From Sporothrix humicola (lineage: Eukaryota > Ascomycota > Sordariomycetes > Ophiostomatales > Ophiostomataceae): a stretch of DNA of 64,000 nucleotides. The notes under the pieces were generated by a model that saw only the letters and a program-made list of their open reading frames with translations, was not told the DNA's origin and searched no databases. Position 1 is the stretch's first letter, and each line of letters opens with the position of its first letter. Below, in pieces: positions 20,157 to 28,669 of the stretch. The stretch is from the NCBI GenBank assembly GCA_021396245.1, contig WNYE01000137.1, positions 1-64,000 on the forward strand, read 5' to 3'. The position numbers were made by a program, and so were the translations under genes.

Positions 20157-22481
20157 TTACATTGCGGCAATCTCATGCACAGAAGAGTCATCGCTCGCCC
20201 TATAGCTTTCTCCAGAAGGAAAGCATACAACAAAAGGCAACGGCGTATCCTGCGTTTTACCAAGACGAACTGTGCCGGTAACTTGCCCTGCCTCCCATGT
20301 CATGGACACATCCCATCCGCCCCGCACACGCACGCCGGCTAAGCGACCACTTTTCCAGGAGCGGGGACAGGCGGGCAGAAGCGTAATTTGTGTGTAAGTC
20401 CCCGTGATGTTATCCTCAGTCCGATCCTCCGGCGTCAAGATGACCGACTGGACGAGGCACTCGATCACGCCGGCGCAGGCGCCAAAGTTGCCGTCGATTT
20501 GAAAGGGTGGGTGGCTGTCGAGGAGGTTGGGCAGGGTGGATGTGTTTAGTAGGTGGTCCATGTGCTCGCTGCATCCTTCGCCATCCGCCAGGCGTGCGTG
20601 CAAATTCAGCAGCCAGGCGCGGCTCCAGCCCGTGTGGCCGCCGCCGTGGGCAGCGCGGCGCTCCAGGACGCGGCGGGCGGCGTCGCAGAGCGCGGGTGTC
20701 TTGGTGCGGTCAATGTACGAGGCCGGGTAGAGGCCGAAGAGATGGGAGATGTGGCGGTGGCCCGGCTCGTGCTCGTCGTAGTCGTGGACACCCCACTCCT
20801 GTATACGGCCAGCGGCGTTGACCGTCATGTCTTGTAGACGCGGTCCATCCGTGCCTGGCTTCCCGAGGGCCGTGCGGACTTGGGCAACCTGGCTGTTGTT
20901 GTCACCATTGTCCCCGCCAAGGATGGCCTGGCTCCACAGGTACTTGTCAAAGACCATGCGGACAATCGTCGTGTCGATCGTGGACCCTTCGCAGAGAATA
21001 CCGCGTGAACCGTCGGCGGTCACAAACGTGTTCTCGGGCGACAGCGACGGGCTCGTGACGAGGTGGCAGCCGTCGGCTGAGATGACCAGATAGTCGAGCA
21101 AAAAGGCGACACAGCCGTCCAGCAGCGACGCCAGGCGTTTGTGGAGTGCGCGGTCGTAGCTAAAAGTCAGCAGGTCCATGGCGTCGGCGACGAGCCACGC
21201 ACCGCCTAGCGGCCACAGCGTCGCGGGCATCCAGCGGTCCTGGGGCGCCGTGTCGGCCCAGATGTCCGTGTTGTGGTGGGCGCACCAGCCGCGGCAGCCG
21301 TACATGGCACTGGCAGTTTCGCGGCCTCGCACGGCCATGCGCTCCAACAAGCCAACGACGGGTAGCATGCACTCGACTAGATTGCAGGGCGCCGCTGGCC
21401 AGCCGTTCATCTGAAGGTTGATGTTGATGGTGTACTTGGAGCCCCACGCCGGCGCAAATGACGGGTTCCAAATACCCTGCAGCGTGGCCGGCAATGCCTG
21501 GGGACCATCATTGCGGCTGGATGCGATTAGCAGGTACCGCCCGTAGTTGTGGTACAGAGCGGCGAGCCCTGCGTCGCGGCCCGTCCGCAGTCGCTCGTCG
21601 GTGGGGACGTCCGCTGCGTCGGGAGTCATGTGCAGCGTGATTCGGCCAAACAGCTGTTGGTAATCGTCAAGCTGGCGGCGACACAGCTCGTCCCACGGCG
21701 TGTCCAGCGCGGCATCCACGTCACCCTGTGCCGCGTGTTGCGGATCGGCGTGCCGAAATGTTGTGTGTGCACCTATTGCGACCACACACGACGTCGATGT
21801 GACCACAAGACAGTTGCCCACGGCCTCCACGTTGCCCCCAGCATCGGCATCCGTGCATCGTACCCCAAGCACAATACAGAGCCGGTTTGCGTCGCGGCCA
21901 CCAGGTGTCGCGTGTAGAATGATGCGTGAGTCTTCTGCATGGATCGAGTCCAGATACTCGTTGGTTTCCCACTCGACGTCACTGACGCGGTTGAGACGGA
22001 AGATCATGCGCATGGGCTGTTCGCTCGTGATGCGCATCGCCAAAACTTGCCCCGGGTAGCTCGCGACCGTCTCCCTGCGGTGCCACACGCCCTTGTAGCG
22101 GTACGATACGGTGTGCCGGGCCGCCTGCAGGTCAAGCTGTCTGCGGTAGTTCTCGACGCCTGCGGCCTCGTGGCCCAACTCGATGCACAAATTGCCCAGG
22201 GGCTCGTAGTGCCGCATGCTGGCGGGCGTCGAGAAAAAGGCCAGCCGCACGAGGTCCTCTGCCTCGGCCTGCTGGCCGTCGCGGATGAGCTGCCGCAGCC
22301 GAGCCAGGTGGCGGAGCGCGTCAGGAGGCGTCCTCTTCTGCGGGCCGCCATACCACACCGAATCCTCGTTCAGCTGGAAGAGCTCTGTGGTGGTGCGGCC
22401 ATGGACCATGCAGCCGAGGCGGCCATTGCCAAGGGGCAGGGCCTCGTTCCATTCCGTTGCTGGCTGGCGATAGTGAAGCAT
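20157..22481 (-). CDS. Alpha-L-fucosidase, glycoside hydrolase family 95
   Basis: Intronless, 774 residues from the ATG at 22481. The frame is open further, to a GTG at 22526, but the family normally begins as here with YRQPATEWNEALPLGNGRLG. Diagnostic GH95 motifs are NEDSVWYGGP, LPATLQGIWN, NLQMNGWPA and CAHHNTDIW. HISHLFGLYP, TGWSRAWLLNLHARL and PFQIDGNFGACAG follow. Together they place the inverting catalytic acid and the Asn-activated water site. The family releases alpha-1,2-linked fucose from plant xyloglucan or glycans. I see no signal peptide at either possible start, so it probably acts inside the cell on imported oligosaccharides. The gene is divergent from the MFS sugar transporter across a 763-base promoter. 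Confidence 0.93.
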   Translation of the reverse strand: MLHYRQPATEWNEALPLGNGRLGCMVHGRTTTELFQLNEDSVWYGGPQKRTPPDALRHLARLRQLIRDGQQAEAEDLVRLAFFSTPASMRHYEPLGNLCIELGHEAAGVENYRRQLDLQAARHTVSYRYKGVWHRRETVASYPGQVLAMRITSEQPMRMIFRLNRVSDVEWETNEYLDSIHAEDSRIILHATPGGRDANRLCIVLGVRCTDADAGGNVEAVGNCLVVTSTSCVVAIGAHTTFRHADPQHAAQGDVDAALDTPWDELCRRQLDDYQQLFGRITLHMTPDAADVPTDERLRTGRDAGLAALYHNYGRYLLIASSRNDGPQALPATLQGIWNPSFAPAWGSKYTININLQMNGWPAAPCNLVECMLPVVGLLERMAVRGRETASAMYGCRGWCAHHNTDIWADTAPQDRWMPATLWPLGGAWLVADAMDLLTFSYDRALHKRLASLLDGCVAFLLDYLVISADGCHLVTSPSLSPENTFVTADGSRGILCEGSTIDTTIVRMVFDKYLWSQAILGGDNGDNNSQVAQVRTALGKPGTDGPRLQDMTVNAAGRIQEWGVHDYDEHEPGHRHISHLFGLYPASYIDRTKTPALCDAARRVLERRAAHGGGHTGWSRAWLLNLHARLADGEGCSEHMDHLLNTSTLPNLLDSHPPFQIDGNFGACAGVIECLVQSVILTPEDRTEDNITGTYTQITLLPACPRSWKSGRLAGVRVRGGWDVSMTWEAGQVTGTVRLGKTQDTPLPFVVCFPSGESYRASDDSSVHEIAAM

Positions 22482-23244
22482 GGCAGTGGTTGTTGGGGAG
22501 GTTCCGTTGGGGATAATGTTTGTCACATTTCGAATTGACGATGTAAAACAAACAACAGAGTCACCGTGTTAATTTTCTAAGCGAGCTTCAGTGGCAGAAT
22601 GCTCCAATACGCCGGTTCTCGGCACAATTTCCCCGGAACCGTTCGTTGACTTGCATGCAAATTATCCGATGGGTCATAAAAGTGCCGTCGGTAGTTTGCA
22701 ACGTGTGTTGCATCCCGTAATGCTGGAACACGCGTTGCCGTCGGAAAAAAAGCGTACCTGCCTTTTGTGTAGCGGGCCCCGTGAATTACACGTGAATTAC
22801 CGGCGGCTTCAGCGTGGCGTGATTGATTAACGGAACGGGCCTAGAAGCCACAGGTTTAATAGTGGGGCAGTGGCACAGACGGGCCGTTCTCCGTCAGGTA
22901 TGCGGGGAAGGTGGTAATCCGGGGAAGGAGCGACCCCGGTGGGGGGAAGGTGTGACCCCGGTGATTGGGATTTTGATGTGGGATGCGGAGATGGTTGGTG
23001 GAATAACGTGGTTGGCACCTGTTGGTAACACCACAATGTGTTCGTGATTTCTCGTCGAGGAAAGTGCCCACCTGCCTCATTCATGTCTTCCACACCGTCT
23101 TTGTGTATATATGTCGATCGTGCCTTCCAGTCCCGGGAGACACAAACACCGTTCCTTATTTCCATTCATCACAGTACCTGATCATTGCCCTTCCCACTCG
23201 ACAATTCCCGTCCCCCTCTTCTCCACACTCTATTTTTCTCCGTC
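22482..23244. promoter_or_regulatory. Divergent promoter with CreA-like sites
   Basis: This region separates the fucosidase (minus) and the sugar transporter (plus). Matches to the fungal carbon-repressor consensus SYGGRG are clustered at 22862-22867 (GTGGGG), 22902-22907 (GCGGGG), 22919-22924 (CCGGGG) and 22939-22944 (GTGGGG), with CCCCGG on the other strand near 22934 and 22956. The decamer GACCCCGGTG occurs twice, at 22932-22941 and 22954-22963. Glucose repression through CreA/Cre1 is a reasonable inference. Confidence 0.55.
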
Positions 23245-24882
23245 ATGGATAATCCAGTCGACGACGACGGCGTCCACGCCCTGCGTCGCGAGAATGTGGC
23301 CGCCCAGGCGGACAAGCTAGGCATCGATGTTGCCGAGGTCGTGGCCCTCCGCATTTCAGAAGAAGACGTTGTGCGCCAAGCCCAGGAGTCCCTGACTTTG
23401 CGCTCCTGGACGGGCTTTCGCATTTGCTTGATTATGTTCGTCATGGGCTGCAACCAGGCGGGATACGGCGTCGACTGGGGCGTGATTGGCGGCATCAACT
23501 CGTTCCCGCGCTGGCACGACTACTACGGCTTTCCCAACGACGGGCCCATTATGGGCACTTTGAACGGCCTCATGAGCATCGGCACCTTTGTCGGGTCGCC
23601 CTTTTTGACGTTCAGCGACGTCATTGGTCGCCGCGGCGTCAACTTTGCCGGCAATCTGCTGACGATCGTGGCGGGCATCATGCAGGCCACGTCGCCCAAC
23701 GTGGCCTGTCTCATGGTCGGTCGTTTTATCCTCGGGTTTGGCACCGGCCTATGCACCGCGCCCCAGTACATTGCAGAAGTGGCCCCTGTGCATCTGCGCG
23801 GCCGCATTGTGGGTGTGTTCGGCGCGTGTTTCCAGGTCGGCAGTCTCGTTATGACGGGCGTCATGATGGCCCTGACGCGATGGGAATCTGACTGGCAGTG
23901 GCGGCTGGCGTTTCTGCTGCAGACCATCTTCCCTCTGATCGTGTGCCTGCTGATCTACGTCGTCTGCCCCGAGTCGCCGCGCTACTACGTCATGAAGGGC
24001 CAGATGGACAAGGCGCGCGCCGTCATTGCAAAGTACCAGACGACCAACAACGACATCAACGACCCCATTGTCGGCATGGTTTTGCGCCAGATCGAGGACT
24101 CGCTGGAAGAGTCACGCGTCGGCTTCTGGGCCTTCTACGACTTCCGCGGCTTCTTCACGAAAGCCGTGCGCTACCGCACGCTCTGCCTGGCCGTCTACTC
24201 GTGCTTCCAGCAGTGGAACGGCGGCGGAATCATCGGGTACTACCTTTCGCCTGCCCTCGACACCATCGGCATCACGGCGACGCTGTCGCAACTGGGCATC
24301 AACCTCGGCAACACGGCTATCTACTTTGTCTTTACGCTCTTCGGCTCCTATATTATCGACAAGTTCCGCCGGCGCACGCTTATCTTTACTGGCATCATCC
24401 TCATTGTCATCTTCGAGACCGCCGTCACCATCACCTCCTGGCAGTACTCGGTGCACCCCAACCAGGCCACCGGCATCCTCACCGTCCTATGGATGTACCT
24501 GTACCAGGTCAGCAGCGCCTCCACCATCGCCACCATGCACAACCTCTATCCCGTCGAGATTTTGTCGCTGCCACTGCGTGCCAAGGGTATGGGTCTGTAC
24601 TCGATGATCCAAGGCGCGGCCGGCGTCGTGAACTCATACGGAATTTCGGTCGGCATCGCCAAGATCGGGTACAAGATCTGGGTTGTCTACATTGTCTACA
24701 ACATCCTGCAGGGCATTGTGGCCTATTTCCTGTTCCCCGAGACGTCGCAGCTCTCGCTCGAGGAGATCGATGCCGTGTTCGAGACCGAGGGCGCAAATCC
24801 CGTGAAACTATCGCTCCAGATCTACAAGGCCAGACAGGAGCGGCAGAGGGCAATGGGTCCGGGCATGGGTGCGGAGCAATAA
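23245..24882 (+). CDS. MFS sugar/H+ symporter
   Basis: Intronless, 545 residues from the ATG at 23245; the upstream frame only offers a TTG. About 12 hydrophobic segments follow a charged 50-residue cytosolic N-terminus. Sugar-porter family motifs are present: SDVIGRRG after segment 2, VAPVHLRGR (the PxxxRG type) at segment 4-5, PESPRYY after segment 6, and PETSQLSLEEID at the end. Fungal relatives carry hexoses, lactose, cellobiose or other oligosaccharides; the motifs alone do not tell which. Its position between a GH95 fucosidase and a GH1 beta-glucosidase, both apparently cytosolic, favours an oligosaccharide importer whose cargo is cut inside. Its 3' flank resembles the 3' flank of the MFS fragment at 28157. 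Confidence 0.92.
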   Translation: MDNPVDDDGVHALRRENVAAQADKLGIDVAEVVALRISEEDVVRQAQESLTLRSWTGFRICLIMFVMGCNQAGYGVDWGVIGGINSFPRWHDYYGFPNDGPIMGTLNGLMSIGTFVGSPFLTFSDVIGRRGVNFAGNLLTIVAGIMQATSPNVACLMVGRFILGFGTGLCTAPQYIAEVAPVHLRGRIVGVFGACFQVGSLVMTGVMMALTRWESDWQWRLAFLLQTIFPLIVCLLIYVVCPESPRYYVMKGQMDKARAVIAKYQTTNNDINDPIVGMVLRQIEDSLEESRVGFWAFYDFRGFFTKAVRYRTLCLAVYSCFQQWNGGGIIGYYLSPALDTIGITATLSQLGINLGNTAIYFVFTLFGSYIIDKFRRRTLIFTGIILIVIFETAVTITSWQYSVHPNQATGILTVLWMYLYQVSSASTIATMHNLYPVEILSLPLRAKGMGLYSMIQGAAGVVNSYGISVGIAKIGYKIWVVYIVYNILQGIVAYFLFPETSQLSLEEIDAVFETEGANPVKLSLQIYKARQERQRAMGPGMGAEQ

Positions 24883-25870
24883 GGGAATCTCCTTGGGACA
24901 GCTTCGTATTAGATCGAATGTCGGGGTGGTGGTTGTCGAATAAGTGGGCCTTCTTCGGCTCGCTCCGACTAACAACCGTTATGGGCCAGCCGTGGAAGGA
25001 GCGATGGGTAGATACAGATATGGCAAGAGCCACACAATGGCAGTGCCCCGTGTGGTAGCAATAAGATAATAGGATCCTGCAACAAATTCTCTCTTCTCAT
25101 TAACTCCCCCTATCTCGGGTCTATCAAAAAGGCCAAAACTAGCTACCACGCGATATGCATTGGGAGGAATAGTGATACCGGTACCGATTATGAGGATCTC
25201 GGGTCTACGTTCCATGAACGGATAAGCAGTGACTTGTTAAAACAGAAGCGACCTGTATTCCCAATGCGACAACCATTTCGTTGGTGAACAACTTAAATCA
25301 CGAAAAAATTAGATGATATTGGCCGTAGCTTTGAATCGGGTGCTGGATCAGGAGTTGGGGTCACCTTCAATCCGGGGTCGACCAATGTGCCGAAAATGTA
25401 CGGTAAAACCCGTCGGGATAAAACGACCTTGCACGCAATGGCTGCAGAAAGCTCAGAACACGGACTTGGATTGGACCGGGGGAAATGCACTAGGCCCGTC
25501 TACCCGGGCAAGATGAGACCGAAGAAGAACATGAAAATGGACCAAAAAAAACATCCGACCTTTTCGACCCACACGCATCAGCGGCCCTGGGCTCCGACGT
25601 CCCCGCACCGTCTCACAAAGCCAATTGCTATGGATTCGTCTGCAGGCTCGTGTGCAAGCATCTTATACAAAGTGGACTCGCCGTAGTCGGAGTCCTTCTT
25701 TGCGCTTTTATGATCACTCCCTCGATCCACGGCGATATTAATTGCAACGGACGAAGGACGAAGAACAGCGAGCACTGAGCCCTTTTAAAGCACGCCGTCA
25801 CCACGGACGTCTCTTTCGATCAACGCCAATTTACTCACGATATTCACGACATCCCCGATCCCCTCGCGAC
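24883..25870. other. Intergenic, contains repeat copy and GH1 promoter
   Basis: Nearly 1 kb. The first 140 bases hold one copy of a duplicated flank, listed separately. The rest is probably promoter for the GH1 gene. Frames running across it lack recognisable motifs. Confidence 0.55.
24931..25020 (+). repeat. Duplicated 3' flank, copy A
   Basis: It begins at GTTGTCGAATAAGTGG, passes through AACAACCGTTATGGGCC, and ends GGAAGGAGCGATGGGTAG then ATACAGATA. It aligns with 28491-28600 with small gaps and point differences. Copy B starts at the stop codon of an MFS fragment. Copy A starts 50 bases after the stop of the sugar transporter. Confidence 0.65.
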
Positions 25871-27349
25871 ATGTCATTGGACTGGACATTTGACCCCGCT
25901 CTCAAGGGCGCTTTGCCCGCCGACTTCCACTTTGGCTATGCAACGGCAGCGGCACAGGTCGAAGGCGCGTGGAATGTCGGCGGGCGTGGGCTGTCCATCT
26001 GGGACACATTCTCGCATACGCCGGGCAAGGTCGTGGATGGGTCGAGCGGTGACGATGCGGTGCGCTCGTACGACCTGTACAAGCAGGATGTGGCACGGAT
26101 GGTGGAGTACGGTGTGACGGCATACCGCTTCTCGCTGTCGTGGTCGCGAATCATCCCGCTGGGCGGCAAGGACGATCCCGTCAGCGAAGAGGGGATTGAG
26201 TACTACAACCGGCTCATCGACGAGCTGCTCGCACACGGCATCACGCCCTTTGTGACGCTCTTCCACTGGGACCCGCCACAGTCGCTGGAAGACCGCTACG
26301 GCGGGCTGCTAGACAAGGACCGGTACACGCCCGACTTTGTGCGTTACGCGACCGTCTGCTTCGAGCGGTTCGGCGACCGCGTCAAGAACTGGACGACATA
26401 CAATGAGCCCGGCGTCTACAGCCTGGCGGGCTATGCTGCCGGCGTGCACGCGCCTGCTCGCTCCAGCTTCCGGGATAAGAACGAAGAGGGTGACTCAGGC
26501 ACGGAGCCATTTATCGTCGGCCACACGGAGCTCGTGTCCCACGCCTATGTGTGCGACCTGTACAAGCGGCAGTTCCAGTCCACCCAGCACGGAAGCATCA
26601 TGATCACCCTGCACGGAAACTGGTCCGAGCCCTGGGACGAGAACGACCCCAAAGACGTCGAGGCGGCAGAACGCGCGCGCGAGTTTGAGATTGCCTGGTT
26701 CGGCGACCCCCTCTACAAGACAGGCGACTACCCAGCGTCTATGCGTGCCCAGCTCGGCGACCGCCTGCCGCGTTTCACGCCAGAGGAAAGCAAACTGGTG
26801 CTGGGCAGCTCAGACCGCTACGGCATGAACTCGTACTCGGCCTTTTACATCCGGCACAAGGACACGCCACCCGAGCGGACAGACCACTTGGGCAACGTCG
26901 AGAAGCTGGACGCGAACGTCCACGGCGTGGAGCGTGGGCCCAAGAGCGACACGTACTGGCTGCGGACCACGCCCTGGGGCTGGGCCAAGACGATCCGCTG
27001 GATCTGGGACCGCTACCACGTGCCCATCTACATTACAGAGAACGGCACCACGGCGCAGGGCGAGCATGACTGGAAACCAAGCGGGCCAGATGATGTGCTG
27101 GAGGACCCGTTCCGCATCGACTTCTTCCGCACGTATCTCACCGAGGTGGCCAAGGCGTGCCAGGAGGGCGTCGTCATCAAGAGCTACTTTGGCTGGACGT
27201 TCACCGACAATTTTGAGTGGGCAGCAGGCTACACAGATCGCTTTGGCGTGACCTGGGTGGACTTTGACGATCCCGAGAAGCCGCGCTGGCCCAAACGGTC
27301 TGCCTTCTTTGTCCGTGACTATTTCAAGCATCTGATTAGATCGTCATAG
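25871..27349 (+). CDS. GH1 beta-glucosidase, probably cytosolic
   Basis: Intronless, 492 residues from the ATG at 25871; the longer frame lacks a usable ATG. The N-terminus reads FHFGYATAAAQVEGAW, the usual GH1 opening, with no signal peptide in front. The acid/base glutamate is Glu179 in TYNEPG and the nucleophile is Glu390 in YITENG. WTFTDNFEWAAGY near the end shapes the glycone site. Length and motifs match fungal intracellular GH1 enzymes that hydrolyse cellobiose and other beta-linked oligosaccharides. Together with the upstream transporter and the GH95 enzyme it forms a likely import-and-digest set for plant-wall fragments. Its closeness to the transporter recalls the pairing of cellodextrin transporters with GH1 enzymes in other moulds. 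Confidence 0.94.
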   Translation: MSLDWTFDPALKGALPADFHFGYATAAAQVEGAWNVGGRGLSIWDTFSHTPGKVVDGSSGDDAVRSYDLYKQDVARMVEYGVTAYRFSLSWSRIIPLGGKDDPVSEEGIEYYNRLIDELLAHGITPFVTLFHWDPPQSLEDRYGGLLDKDRYTPDFVRYATVCFERFGDRVKNWTTYNEPGVYSLAGYAAGVHAPARSSFRDKNEEGDSGTEPFIVGHTELVSHAYVCDLYKRQFQSTQHGSIMITLHGNWSEPWDENDPKDVEAAERAREFEIAWFGDPLYKTGDYPASMRAQLGDRLPRFTPEESKLVLGSSDRYGMNSYSAFYIRHKDTPPERTDHLGNVEKLDANVHGVERGPKSDTYWLRTTPWGWAKTIRWIWDRYHVPIYITENGTTAQGEHDWKPSGPDDVLEDPFRIDFFRTYLTEVAKACQEGVVIKSYFGWTFTDNFEWAAGYTDRFGVTWVDFDDPEKPRWPKRSAFFVRDYFKHLIRSS

Positions 27350-27422
27350 CGACAATGAAATTGGGAATATTCACATGAGTGTATTATCTTTTGATAGCTT
27401 GATCGGCCTGAGGACCGCATCA

Positions 27423-27454
27423 ACCCCACGTTTCCAGTGTTCCCTTGCATATGT
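27423..27454 (+). repeat. Dispersed 32-base repeat, copy 2
   Basis: Pairs with 19902-19933 in the same orientation with three mismatches: T/C, A/G and A/C. Both copies lie in non-coding sequence flanking the GH95-GH1 block, one on each side. Confidence 0.6.
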
Positions 27455-27582
27455 ACCCTAGATCGACATCAGCTATTAATGAGACTCTGCAGGCAGAAAC
27501 CCACTTGCCACACGAGAAAACATGGGGTTGTGATGGTGGTGGTTCGTGGACAATTTCATTTCCTGTTCTATCACGGTGGTTG

Positions 27583-27661
27583 CAGTTGATAATAGTGATT
27601 CATCGTTCGACTAACAGCAGTCGTTACAATTGAGAATAATGATTCATCGCACACCTAACAG
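27583..27661 (+). repeat. Imperfect tandem repeat, two 35-base units
   Basis: Units at 27583-27617 and 27627-27661 share GATTCATCG in the centre and CTAACAG at the end, separated by 9 bases. By eye about 28 of 35 positions agree. It lies upstream of the broken SDR, so it could be a regulatory duplication or simply drift. Confidence 0.55.
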
Positions 27662-27793
27662 TCCATACACGGATACTTTATCGATGAGAACAGTGAGCCT
27701 CTTGCCGTATTGTAAAATAAATATTTCATCATAAAGTGCCATCACCACAAGGAATTCACGAGTACAATAGCTACACCATCTACAGCCTACGAC

Positions 27794-28240
27794 ATGTCAC
27801 TCAATTTTGATTTCCAGGGAAAGGTTATTGCCGTCACTGGGGGCGCCTCTGGCATCGGCCTCGCTACGGTCAAGCTACTGTCACAGGCCGGTGCCCGTCT
27901 ATCCATTGCGGACATGCACAAGGAAAGTCTCGACGAAGTTGTTGGACACATTCATGCTACCGGTGGTGAGGCTGTTGGGTTTTGTGTGGACGTGTCGGAT
28001 GCACAGCAGGTCCAGACGTGGATCCAAGAGACATGCGAGAAGTTCGGTCAGCTCAACGGCGCCGCCAATATTGCAGCGATCATTGGCACAGGAATCAACA
28101 AGAACCGCGTTGAAGAGATCGAGGATGACGACTGGGCACGCGTCCTGGGCGTCAATCTCGGTATGCGCAGCTGCTGCCCGGCGAGGTCGAGTCTGCTGCG
28201 GCCTCGTCAGGCTTCAACGGCTCGATCCCCGCGCTGCTGA
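27794..28240 (+). pseudogene. SDR 5' half, truncated by rearrangement
   Basis: The frame runs 148 codons from ATG 27794. The first ~121 residues are a clean SDR start: cofactor loop TGGASGIGLA near residue 15, ADMH after strand 2, and NIAAIIG in place of NAAG. DDDWARVLGVNLG at the end of helix 4 follows. From about 28157 the similarity stops, and the rest of the frame is meaningless because it overlaps, in another frame, the tail of an MFS transporter. The catalytic Ser and the YxxxK pair are missing, so no dehydrogenase activity is expected. It resembles the intact SDR at 11652 in both motifs and spacing. I read this as a recombination scar rather than an intron, because no acceptor leads back to SDR sequence. 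Confidence 0.8.
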
Positions 28241-28503
28241 CGGCGGCCAAGACCAACACGGCTGCGGCATACGCCAAGGTCGTCGGCATCAACAACGGGA
28301 CGATTTCTGCCACGGAGATGGCTGTGAAGGAGGCCGCAGCCACTTCGTATCATATTGTCTATCTGGTGGCTATTGCTTTCGGTGTCGTGGCCATTGCCGC
28401 CGCTTTTACGGTCAAAGGCATCGACGAGAGCAACCGGACGGGCCACACAGCTGTCCACTTGGAGGACGATGTTGTCCATCGTGAGACCAAGGTCGTCGAA
28501 TAA
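28157..28503 (+). pseudogene. C-terminal fragment of a TRI12-like MFS transporter
   Basis: In the frame ending at TAA 28501-28503 the sequence reads like the last ~115 residues of a fungal TRI12/siderophore-type major facilitator. It has YAQLLPGEVESAA, then GINNGTISATEM, and one strong hydrophobic segment (HIVYLVAIAFGVVAIAA). A charged tail with GIDESNRTGH follows. The segment preceding it in such transporters, with the other membrane helices, is absent; the SDR fragment takes its place in another frame. Splice donor-like GTATGC lies right at the junction (28161-28166). The frame has no stop in this fragment, so the rearrangement may be recent. No promoter or start is available, so no product is expected. 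Confidence 0.75.
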
Positions 28504-28600
28504 GTGGGGCCATGTTCGGGCACTCGGCCCGTTCCGACCAACAACCGTTATGGGCCTGTTAGTGTTCAGTTGTGGAAGGAGCGACGAATAGATACAGATA
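28491..28600 (+). repeat. Duplicated 3' flank, copy B
   Basis: Starts at GTCGTCGAATAAGTGG, which includes the stop codon of the MFS fragment, and continues through AACAACCGTTATGGGCC to GGAAGGAGCGACGAATAG then ATACAGATA. It aligns to 24931-25020. The longer spacing here comes from two small insertions. Confidence 0.65.
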
Positions 28601-28669
28601 CAATTAAATGCACATATGGCATTGCTTCTGTGTTAAACAATACTCTTAAATACATTGCTATCGCTGGTC

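Larger units (their letters stand above)
27350..27793. other. Intergenic with small repeats
   Basis: About 440 bases after the GH1 gene. It carries copy 2 of the 32-base dispersed repeat and a local tandem duplication, both listed separately. No coding frame is supported. Confidence 0.55.

Noticed and set aside
23898..25058. Second plus-strand frame of 386 codons over the transporter
   Set aside because: His/Arg-rich out-of-frame shadow in GC-rich sequence. The MFS motifs are in the other frame.
28161..28503. Reading the SDR/MFS junction as an SDR intron starting GTATGC
   Set aside because: Downstream sequence is clearly transporter coding sequence in another frame, and no SDR 3' half follows before the next gene.
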